Positions 34,561-42,017 of a stretch of 64,000 nucleotides of DNA are shown here, piece after piece. The notes beneath the pieces were generated by a model. That model saw only the letters and a program-made list of their open reading frames with translations, ran no database searches and was not told where the DNA came from. Made by a program: the position numbers and the translations under genes. Numbering within the stretch: position 1 is the first letter of the stretch; each line of letters begins with the position of its first letter. This DNA comes from DASXHY01 sp035552155 (GTDB taxonomy: Bacteria; Verrucomicrobiota; Verrucomicrobiia; Limisphaerales; DASXHY01): contig DASZLX010000032.1 in NCBI GenBank assembly GCA_035552155.1, forward strand, positions 56,049-120,048, in the 5' to 3' direction.

Positions 34561-35445
34561 ATGAAAGGCATCATCCTCGCTGGCGGCGCCGGCTCGCGAT
34601 TGTATCCGCTCACCCTGGTGGCGAGCAAACAGTTGCAGCCGGTTTACGACAAGCCGATGGTTTATTATCCGCTGACGACCTTGATCGAGGGCGGCATCCG
34701 GGAGCTTTGCCTGATTTCCACGTCGCAGGATTTGCCGCGCTTTCAGCGATTGCTCGGAGATGGAGCGGCGTGGGGATTGCGCATCGAGTATCGCGAGCAG
34801 GCGAAACCAGCCGGCATCGCGCAGGCGTTTTTAATTGCCGAATCCTTCATTGGCCGCGAGGCCGTGACGCTCATCCTGGGAGATAATATTTTTTACGGCG
34901 GCGATAATTTCCAAAAGGCTTTTGCCGAATTCAAAAGCGGGGCGACGATTTTCGGTTATCATGTGAATGATCCGAGCCGTTACGGCGTGGTGGAATTCGA
35001 CGCGAACGGCCACGCGGTTTCGATTGAAGAAAAACCGAAACAGCCGAAGAGCAATTACGCCGTGCCGGGACTTTATTTGTACGACAACGAAGTGGTGGCG
35101 GTGGCGAAGGCGCTGAAACCCTCGGCGCGCGGAGAACTGGAAATCACCGACGTGAACCTGGAATATTTGCGGCGCGGCAAGTTGCGCGTGCACCGCTTGA
35201 GCCGCGGCTTTGCCTGGCTGGACGCGGGCACGAGCAACAGCTTGCACGATGCCTCGGCGTATGTGCAGACCATCGAGAAGCGGCAGGGCGTCAAGATCGG
35301 CTGCCCGGAAGAGGCGGCGTTTCGGAAGGGATTTCTTTCGCTGGCGGAACTCGAGGGATTGACCGCAAAAATCCCGGCCTGCGAATACGGAAATTACCTG
35401 GCAGAAGTCGTGGCGGAGACGAAGCGGCTGAAACCTATTGCATAG
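34561..35445 (+). CDS. rfbA: Glucose-1-phosphate thymidylyltransferase
   Basis: A 294-aa nucleotidyltransferase making dTDP-glucose from dTTP and glucose-1-phosphate. MKGIILAGGAGSRLYPLT is the nucleotide-binding start, QLQPVYDKPMVYYPL and LGDNIFYG are RmlA signatures, with LDAGTSNSLHDAS later. Length is normal. The frame extends 36 nt further upstream, but the Met at 34561 fits the family start. It leads a plus-strand trio with the RmlD-like gene and rfbB. Confidence 0.95.
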   Translation: MKGIILAGGAGSRLYPLTLVASKQLQPVYDKPMVYYPLTTLIEGGIRELCLISTSQDLPRFQRLLGDGAAWGLRIEYREQAKPAGIAQAFLIAESFIGREAVTLILGDNIFYGGDNFQKAFAEFKSGATIFGYHVNDPSRYGVVEFDANGHAVSIEEKPKQPKSNYAVPGLYLYDNEVVAVAKALKPSARGELEITDVNLEYLRRGKLRVHRLSRGFAWLDAGTSNSLHDASAYVQTIEKRQGVKIGCPEEAAFRKGFLSLAELEGLTAKIPACEYGNYLAEVVAETKRLKPIA

Positions 35446-35449
35446 AATG

Positions 35450-35551
35450 TTTCGCGAAAGAAATTTCCAAAAAGGTGGCGACGCCCCTGCCGGGGCGTCG
35501 TGGCAAACCCGCAGGTTTGCCCCACCTTTTTTGGGAATTTCTTTCGAGAAA
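35450..35551. repeat. 102-bp cruciform-like palindromic element
   Basis: The outer arms (about 29 bp each, TTTCGCGAAAGAAATTTCC on the left and its near-complement on the right) pair almost perfectly. The centre carries two independent hairpins, GACGCCCC/GGGGCGTC and GGCAAACC/GGTTTGCC. It begins 4 nt after the rfbA stop and ends 17 nt before the next start, so it is transcribed between two operon genes. The form is that of a miniature inverted-repeat element. Confidence 0.75.
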
Positions 35552-35568
35552 TACCATAGAAGGAAAAA

Positions 35569-36540
35569 ATGATCGTTGTTCTTGGCGCATCCGGTTACAT
35601 CGGGGAGGCTTTTGTCCGCGAATTGCGAAGTCGCGGCGAGGCGTTCATCCCGCTTTCGCGGGCGGAATTGGATTACACGCGATTCGATGAATTGCTCCGC
35701 TTCCTGCGCGAGCGCAAGCCGGATTTTCTCGTCAATGCCGCGGGTTACACCGGCCGACCGAACGTGGACGCCTGCGAAATCGCCCGGGCCGATACGCTCG
35801 CGGGCTGCGTGCTCCTGCCGCAAGTCATCGCCCACGCCTGCGCGGCGGCCGATATTCCGTGGGGCCATGTTTCCTCCGGCTGTCTTTATTCCGGCGCGAA
35901 AATTGTTGAGGGCGGAAAAGTGCGCGTCGAGAAGGACCTGACCCGGACGGAACTGCGGAAGCTGGTCGAAGAATCACCGGAATCCATTCGCGGTTTCGCC
36001 GAAAATGATCCGCCGAATTTTTCGTTCCGCGACCCGCCGTGCAGCTTTTACAGCGGGTCGAAGGCGCTGGCTGAAGAGGCGATTGCCGGCATCGGGCGGA
36101 ATTACAGCTGGCGATTGCGAATTCCATTCGACGAATATGACAACGCGCGCAATTACCTGAGCAAGGTGCAGCGCTACGCCAAAGTGTACGACAACGTGAA
36201 TTCCATTTCGCACCGCGCGGATTTTGTGCGGGCCTGCCTGGACTTGTGGCAGCGCCGCGCGCCCTTCGGCATTTACAATGTGGTCAATCCGGGCTTCGTC
36301 ACCACGCGGCACGTGGTGGAATTGGTGCAGAAAATTCTGCATTTGGACCGGCCGTTCGAATTCTGGGAGGGTGACGAGGAATTTTATCGGTCGGCCAAGG
36401 CGCCGCGTTCCAATTGCGTGCTGGATGCTTCGAAATTGCTGGCCACGGGCGTGCGCGTTCCCCCGGTGGAAGAAGCGCTGGAGGCGGCGTTGCGCCAGTG
36501 GAAACCGGAAACAAAAACTCTCGCCCCTCTCCCCGCATGA
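35569..36540 (+). CDS. RmlD-like NAD(P)-dependent sugar reductase/epimerase
   Basis: A 323-aa SDR-extended protein. It starts MIVVLGASGYIGEAF (Rossmann), has RmlD-like PDFLVNAAGYTGRPNVDACE, a catalytic YSGSKALAEE (YxxxK) and C-terminal NVVNPGFVTTRHVVELV. It probably reduces or epimerises a dTDP-4-keto sugar made by the adjacent RfbB. It is longer and divergent compared with standard RmlD, so the exact product is uncertain. Its stop overlaps rfbB by ATGA. Confidence 0.85.
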   Translation: MIVVLGASGYIGEAFVRELRSRGEAFIPLSRAELDYTRFDELLRFLRERKPDFLVNAAGYTGRPNVDACEIARADTLAGCVLLPQVIAHACAAADIPWGHVSSGCLYSGAKIVEGGKVRVEKDLTRTELRKLVEESPESIRGFAENDPPNFSFRDPPCSFYSGSKALAEEAIAGIGRNYSWRLRIPFDEYDNARNYLSKVQRYAKVYDNVNSISHRADFVRACLDLWQRRAPFGIYNVVNPGFVTTRHVVELVQKILHLDRPFEFWEGDEEFYRSAKAPRSNCVLDASKLLATGVRVPPVEEALEAALRQWKPETKTLAPLPA

Positions 36541-37559
36541 ACTTGCTGGTCACCGGCGGCGCCGGGTTCATCGGTTCCAATGTCATTCATCACGCGATCG
36601 AGCGGCCGGAGATCAATCGCCTGGTGAATCTGGATTGCCTCACGTACGCGGGGCACCTCGTCAACCTGGAAAAAGTTTCGCGGCATCCCAAATATATTTT
36701 TGAAAAAGTGGATTTGCGGGACAAAACCGCCGTGCTGGCCGTGATGCAAAAACACGCCGTGACCCACGTGCTGCATCTCGCCGCGGAATCGCACGTGGAC
36801 CGTTCCATCACCGGCCCGGGCGATTTCGTCCAGACGAACGTCGTCGGCACGTTCAACCTGCTCGAGGCATGCCGCGCGGTTTGGGACCAGGCAAAAGACG
36901 GAGGGCAGAAGGTGGAACACAAATTTCATCACGTTTCCACGGATGAAGTTTACGGCTCGCTCGGCGCGACGGGTTTATTTTCCGAGACGTCTCCCTACGC
37001 GCCCAATTCGCCGTACGCGGCGAGCAAGGCCTCGAGCGATTTTCTCGTGCGCGCGTATCATCACACCTACGGGCTGCCGGCGGTCATTACAAATTGCTCG
37101 AATAATTACGGGCCGTATCAATTTCCGGAAAAGCTCATTCCGGTCGTGATTCAAAGTGTGCTCGCGCGAAAAAAGGTGCCGGTATACGGCGACGGGTTGA
37201 ACGTGCGCGACTGGCTTTACGTCCGCGACCACGCGGAGGCGTTGTGGACCGTTCTGCGGCGGGGTAAAGCAGGACAGACCTATAATATTGGGGGACACAA
37301 CGAGTGGGCGAACATCCGGATCGTGGAATTGATTTGCGATTTGATCGACGAACTGCAACCGCAACTGGGCGGCAATTCCCGCGCGCTGATTTCATTCGTC
37401 AAGGACCGGCCCGGGCATGACCGCCGTTACGCCGTGGATGCGACGAAGATTCAAAATGAACTTGGCTGGAAACCCGCCCACCAGTTCGAGCAGGGAATTC
37501 GTGAAACCGTCCGCTGGTACCTGGATAACCAGGATTGGGTGAAGACCGTCCTTTCTTAA
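36537..37559 (+). CDS. rfbB: dTDP-glucose 4,6-dehydratase
   Basis: A 340-aa NAD-dependent enzyme converting dTDP-glucose to dTDP-4-keto-6-deoxyglucose. NLLVTGGAGFIGSNVIHH, HLAAESHVDRSI, STDEVYGSL with the catalytic Asp-Glu, and YAASKASSD (YxxxK) are intact, as is the C-terminal RPGHDRRYAVDATKI. The Met at 36537 overlaps the previous stop. No RmlC (3,5-epimerase) gene is visible, so the pathway may lead to a sugar other than rhamnose. Confidence 0.95.
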   Translation: MNLLVTGGAGFIGSNVIHHAIERPEINRLVNLDCLTYAGHLVNLEKVSRHPKYIFEKVDLRDKTAVLAVMQKHAVTHVLHLAAESHVDRSITGPGDFVQTNVVGTFNLLEACRAVWDQAKDGGQKVEHKFHHVSTDEVYGSLGATGLFSETSPYAPNSPYAASKASSDFLVRAYHHTYGLPAVITNCSNNYGPYQFPEKLIPVVIQSVLARKKVPVYGDGLNVRDWLYVRDHAEALWTVLRRGKAGQTYNIGGHNEWANIRIVELICDLIDELQPQLGGNSRALISFVKDRPGHDRRYAVDATKIQNELGWKPAHQFEQGIRETVRWYLDNQDWVKTVLS

Positions 37560-37626
37560 TCTCTCTCCGTGGGAAGTGCGGTTGCCGAAGGGGAAGGAGG
37601 CGATTTTTATTTGGAATTGTGAAAGT

Positions 37627-37857
37627 TTATTTGATTCCGCGCACGAGATCGGCCAATTCCACATTTAACGCCTTTGCGATTCTTACCAAAGCATCCACCG
37701 AGATATTTACAGAACCACGCTCAACGTCACTGATATAGGTGGGAACGAGTTCGGCTTTTTCGGCAAGTTTCTCTTGGGTGAGACGACTCAATTTACGATA
37801 TAGACGAACTTGCTCTCCGAGGATTTTTCTGTGACGCGAACGATATGACACGCGCAA
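37627..37857 (-). CDS. XRE-family transcriptional regulator
   Basis: A 76-aa DNA-binding protein consisting of a single HTH_3 domain: LGEQVRLYRKLSRLTQEKLAEKAELVPTYISDVERG, followed by SVDALVRIAKALNVELADL. Such solitary regulators often control neighbouring or mobile genes. The start is TTG at 37857, or a GTG at 37851. It is divergent from the secreted-protein gene at 37993 and may regulate it. Confidence 0.85.
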   Translation of the reverse strand: MRVSYRSRHRKILGEQVRLYRKLSRLTQEKLAEKAELVPTYISDVERGSVNISVDALVRIAKALNVELADLVRGIK

Positions 37858-37992
37858 GACCCAAACAGGATTCCCGGAAACCCTCCATAAGACATATCAG
37901 AACTTTACGCTTGTAATCCCCTGGCACGAGTGTATAACCACCTCAACTGAATCGCGGCGATCTCCCCGGGGATTCAGGAAAATGGGAATCTT

Positions 37993-40179
37993 ATGACGAA
38001 AACCACTTGGAACTACTTGGCTTCAACAGCACTTTTTTTGTCGGCCTGCTGCACGCTTCACGCACAGACCTACTTTTTGCAGTCATTAGGAGGACAAGGG
38101 TCTGTTCCTTATCCGATGGACCCTTATCACGGAACCGTGACCATGACGGAGATCGCCGATGATATATTCGTGCTGGATGATGGCGACTCGGGCGCGTTTG
38201 GCAGCCTGATGACCATGTCCGAGGACGACGATCTGCCTCCCGGTCCCACTGGAGGAAGCGGAAGTCCGGGGACAAACTCACCCCCGCCTGCGCCACCGGA
38301 CATCCGCAACTACGCGAAGTACAGCCAGCAGATTTTTTCATTGTTGGATACGAACAGTGTGTTGAACGACGACAATAACACGAACCTCTATAATGCATGT
38401 GCAGCGATGCCGGTGGATACGAATACGATTCCGCTGCTTTTCATTCAGCCATACGGTGCCAATGCGGTCATCATCCGCGCAGACAACTTTGATTATTCAG
38501 AAACCAACGCCGATTTCGCTCTTTTGATCTGTGACAAAGTTCAATCGCCAACGTGGAAGACCATTGATTTTTCGGGGGCCTCGGACACCCAGGACGGCTG
38601 GCTTGTCCAGGGCACGGTTCCGAACTGGAAAGTAACGAGTACGATGTTTATGCTCGTTACGAATTTGAACACACCGTACAATGCGTTCTTCCAGGCTGTT
38701 CCCTATAGCGGGCCGCAGGTTGCAATAATTGGAACCAATTCACCTTACGATGTGGTGAGCAATACGATTACGTTCACCACGCAGGTAGTGGATTTGAGTG
38801 GAACCACTAACGAACAGCTTGAAGTCAATATCGACGGGTATCCGTGTCGATATTCCTTCGGCAGCAGCAACACCTTCACCGTGGACACGACGTACAGTCC
38901 GTCAGGAACCTGCAACGTGTACTTGGAAGCTATGGGTACATCGAGCGTGAATGACCCTGCCAATCCACCTCCGGTTGACACAGAGTTAGCTTTTCTGGGT
39001 CTAACTTCGATACCGCTGGATTTCGAGAATCCTACATATTTGCTTTTCCAGAGTGATTATGCCTCGCCGGATGTGGGGACCAACTACATCGAATTTGTGA
39101 TCAGCAAGGCACAGGACTGCGCTGCTATCATTTCAGACCCGTTAGATGGCCATGTGATTTGGGCAGCCACGAATTATTTTTCAAGCCCTGGCCCCATTGC
39201 GATTCCGTGGAACTTCACAGAGGCAGATGGAGTGACGCCGTACACAAACGACACATACGCAGTGCAGATCATTGCATTTGATCCTCAATCGTTCTTCTTT
39301 ACCAACCATATTGATTTTGCCCAAGTGAGGCATGGCGCGGGCACTTACCTGGCGTATGAGGAGGAGCCAGCTAACACGACGACAGGTATTTATCTGAATA
39401 GTGAGGCCGCAAACTGGACCGCGACAGAGCAGGAGCTTTTCAACGACATTTACCTGTATTTTGGTTTGACCGAATACACCACAGGCCAAGTCGGCGATAA
39501 CCGCAATTACTCAGCGACAGGCTATCAATCAGCGATCACTCCAGGTTGGGACACGTTCTTGAAGCCCGCGCTTCAGGCTACTTATGCGACGAATGCCTGC
39601 ACCTATTCCGACCTCACCATTGCGCAGGCTCACGGCAGCGGTTCGACGATTGGTGGGGCCAATAGCGTTTCCACCAATGATTTCAACACACTTGATCTCG
39701 GACTTTGGGTGGCCGGGGCACCCCATCCGAATTGGAGGCTCCGCAAAGCTGCACTTTGGGCCTGTTACAGTTCGAGCTACAAGGGCCGTGAGTCAATGAC
39801 CACCCCCTATCCAGGATTTCCGACAGCGTGCGGCATTCGGGATAAAGGATTGCAGGAAATCTCATTCATGCGAAAGAATTGCGGACTATTCTTTAACGGC
39901 CTGCTTCCGCAAGGCGGTTTCGGCGGCAATACCTCCGTCGTAACAGCGCATGTCGCTGCATTTCTGGACCAGACGTGGGTGTGCGGTGCGAATCAGTATC
40001 CTGGCGGGTGCGACCCGACCTATTCGTTTCGCTTCGCGGTCAATGCCACGCGAGGCGTCTATAATCCGCAGATGGATTACGCTGGTCCGCTGCTTTTCGG
40101 GTTGGGACAGATGATTTATAGCAGCGTTTATGACGACGAACTGCTCATGCTCAATTATTCAGATGTTAAATCGCCATAG
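37993..40179 (+). CDS. Large secreted protein with caspase-like His-Gly / Ala-Cys signature
   Basis: A 728-aa protein with a signal peptide (SACCTLHAQ). Residues 55-105 are acidic then Gly/Pro-rich; residues 120-440 look like repeated beta domains. The C-terminal ~270 residues contain LTIAQAHGSGSTIGG (His547-Gly548) and, 44 residues later, AALWACYSSS (Cys591), an order reminiscent of the catalytic dyad of clan CD (caspase/CHAT-like) folds and of a verrucomicrobial family with GHG...LDGC motifs. This link is weak and based on pattern only. Downstream come membrane-anchored companion genes. Codon and base usage look less GC-rich than in the flanking loci. Confidence 0.7.
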   Translation: MTKTTWNYLASTALFLSACCTLHAQTYFLQSLGGQGSVPYPMDPYHGTVTMTEIADDIFVLDDGDSGAFGSLMTMSEDDDLPPGPTGGSGSPGTNSPPPAPPDIRNYAKYSQQIFSLLDTNSVLNDDNNTNLYNACAAMPVDTNTIPLLFIQPYGANAVIIRADNFDYSETNADFALLICDKVQSPTWKTIDFSGASDTQDGWLVQGTVPNWKVTSTMFMLVTNLNTPYNAFFQAVPYSGPQVAIIGTNSPYDVVSNTITFTTQVVDLSGTTNEQLEVNIDGYPCRYSFGSSNTFTVDTTYSPSGTCNVYLEAMGTSSVNDPANPPPVDTELAFLGLTSIPLDFENPTYLLFQSDYASPDVGTNYIEFVISKAQDCAAIISDPLDGHVIWAATNYFSSPGPIAIPWNFTEADGVTPYTNDTYAVQIIAFDPQSFFFTNHIDFAQVRHGAGTYLAYEEEPANTTTGIYLNSEAANWTATEQELFNDIYLYFGLTEYTTGQVGDNRNYSATGYQSAITPGWDTFLKPALQATYATNACTYSDLTIAQAHGSGSTIGGANSVSTNDFNTLDLGLWVAGAPHPNWRLRKAALWACYSSSYKGRESMTTPYPGFPTACGIRDKGLQEISFMRKNCGLFFNGLLPQGGFGGNTSVVTAHVAAFLDQTWVCGANQYPGGCDPTYSFRFAVNATRGVYNPQMDYAGPLLFGLGQMIYSSVYDDELLMLNYSDVKSP

Positions 40180-40182
40180 AAA

Positions 40183-40941
40183 ATGAAAAATTCTCGAGTC
40201 CTAGTCGTTATTTTCGGGATTGCGTTGTTCGTGCTAGTGGCATGGCTTGTGTGGGTTAAACCCTCGCACAAGCCGGTGCCTGTAGCCGAAGTCACTGTGC
40301 CTATTCAGTCCACTGTTGTTGCAACTAATCAAACCGCGCAGTCTCGAAAGACACATGAACCCCCCCGAAACCTTCTGAACACGAAACGCGCCAGCGAATT
40401 CACCGAGGACGAAAAGAAGGAATTGGCTGATATTTTCAAAACAAAACTCCGGCCTGCGGCGGAAAGGTGGTTTTTGGCGTACAGCAATCATGTGCCGTTC
40501 GCCCTGTCGGATTTGACTTTGGACAAGTTTGTCGAGCGGATCGGGAAGGATCCATCATATCGGCTCTACACGTTCGTCCTGGGCGATGTTACTTTCACGA
40601 TCCAGGAAACACAGGATAGTGCCAAAGTGAGTTATCTTATGAGTCGGAAGGCAGCGCAGGCAATGAATACTATACCAACCTCAGGAGCCGCCCCGAATCT
40701 CACACTGCCTGTCCAGCGTTCGGATGTCATCAGCATGGTACAGGCTGATTCCGGGGTGCGATTCAAGCCCAACGAGGTAATTATCCGTCCCACTGCAGCT
40801 GCATCTGCCCTAAATGGCGGGGCATTTGTCCATACTGTTCCGGCTGGCTCAAACCCTCATAATGCTCTCAGCAGCAAGATAGATATGGTATTCAACGCGG
40901 ACGGAAAGCTGGTGAACTACGACCGCGACCCGTTTTTCTAG
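40183..40941 (+). CDS. Membrane-anchored hypothetical protein
   Basis: A 252-aa protein with one N-terminal helix (about 6-26), a Pro/Thr linker, and a soluble domain with the strings SDLTLDKFVERIG and TFVLGDVTFTIQ and a C-terminal beta part ending NYDRDPFF. No family is recognised. It follows the secreted protein by 3 nt, so both are likely one transcript. The next gene is a damaged tandem copy of this one, which shows the domain is an independent duplicating unit. Confidence 0.75.
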   Translation: MKNSRVLVVIFGIALFVLVAWLVWVKPSHKPVPVAEVTVPIQSTVVATNQTAQSRKTHEPPRNLLNTKRASEFTEDEKKELADIFKTKLRPAAERWFLAYSNHVPFALSDLTLDKFVERIGKDPSYRLYTFVLGDVTFTIQETQDSAKVSYLMSRKAAQAMNTIPTSGAAPNLTLPVQRSDVISMVQADSGVRFKPNEVIIRPTAAASALNGGAFVHTVPAGSNPHNALSSKIDMVFNADGKLVNYDRDPFF

Positions 40942-40955
40942 TTTGTGATACGGAA

Positions 40956-41759
40956 ATGAAGTGCAGCAAAAGCTTCATCGTAACAGTCATTGCGCTCCTC
41001 GTCGCAGCGGAATACGCAAGGTATCGCGTTCAGGATACTTACGACGTGCGTTATACTGGCACTCCAGACGCGCAAGGCGGCGTCGAACACGATGTTATCA
41101 TGTGGCGGTTGAGAACGGGTAAACTGCCGACGAACAGCCCGGCTCCGGCTCCACAGCCGGGTTCAACCAAAATCCGCACAGCCTCCTGTTCCGCAAGAAG
41201 GTGAATGAACTGAACGATGCGGAGAAGGCCGCAATGACAAACTTGTTTCTGACCAAAATCAAACCGCAGTTGAAAAATGGGCATCCGTTTATGGCGGCCA
41301 TGTTCCATTCAACCTCGCGGATTTGACCATGGATAAGTTTCTCGAACGCATTGGGCACGATACCGGAGTGTATCACTCATACACGTTTGTTAGGGTGACA
41401 TTACTCTAGGCGTCGCGCAACGGAGCGACGATACCCAAGTGCAATACTTGGCGAGCAAGAACGGGCTGCGAACCATGCGGACCATGCCAGCGACCGGGGC
41501 CGCACCGGACGTGACCATGCCGGTGACTGTCGCACAGGTCTTGGCCTTGGCAGAAGCGGACTCTGGCCAGCCGATTCCGCCAAACTTGGTCCGGCTGATA
41601 CCCTCGGCTGAATCAGGTTCACTGGCAGGCGGGGCAATCGTGGATGTCGGCAGCGAGGTTAACAACGCTATGGGCATCCCGATCTCAAAAGCGAGCGCGG
41701 GCTTTAATTACGTGTTCGCCAAGGACGGGACACTGGCTTACTACCTTCGCGCGCATTAG
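40956..41759 (+). pseudogene. Frameshifted tandem duplicate of the preceding gene
   Basis: Translation in three phases recovers the paralogue along its length: the leader (40956 on), LNDAEKAAMTNLFLTKIKP (41168-41263), VPFNLADLTMDKFLERIG (41266-41395) and GDITLGVAQ through to the stop at 41759. Phase changes occur near 41165, 41264 and 41395, each by -1, and all beside short homopolymers (AAAA, AAA, GGG). The sum is three bases, so the last part returns to the first frame. The breaks could be real decay or uncorrected single-base deletions in the assembly. Confidence 0.8.
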
Positions 41760-41805
41760 CGCAGAACGGGCTCCCAGGTTGGCACGAGTTGGCACGGAGC
41801 CGTGA

Positions 41806-41822
41806 AAAAAGGCCCCCTTTTT
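41806..41822 (+). terminator. Possible intrinsic terminator
   Basis: AAAAAGG and CCTTTTT form a 7-bp stem with a 3-nt loop, ending in five T. The stem is A/T-rich and therefore weak. It lies 46 nt after the pseudogene stop. The remaining gap to 42018 contains only the sigma-54-like sequence. Confidence 0.3.
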
Positions 41823-41990
41823 GCTCTCTTTCAAGACAGGTTGTCTTAAAAACCGGGAGCAAGCGGTGAGCGCTAGGCGTGAATTTCCTCCCCGGCGGGA
41901 AAATTATTCCGCATTGCTTCGCCAATAATTACCGTTAAAACCCGGCCTCTCTTCAAACATTTTTCTCCCTTCGGCGCGGAATAAAAACTT

Positions 41991-42006
41991 TGGCAACGGT
42001 TATGCA
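41991..42006 (+). promoter_or_regulatory. Sigma-54-like -24/-12 sequence
   Basis: TGGCAACGGTTATGCA keeps the GG and GC doublets with the right spacing of the sigma-54 consensus (TGGCAC-N5-TTGCA). The predicted start of transcription would be about 42017, right at the ATG at 42018, which would need a leaderless message or a different start, so confidence is limited. Confidence 0.35.
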
Positions 42007-42017
42007 AAAGGGGGTTC

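Noticed and set aside
37938..37955. TGGCACG as a sigma-54 promoter for the secreted protein at 37993
   Set aside because: The -24 part is perfect but the -12 position reads TATAA without the GC doublet.
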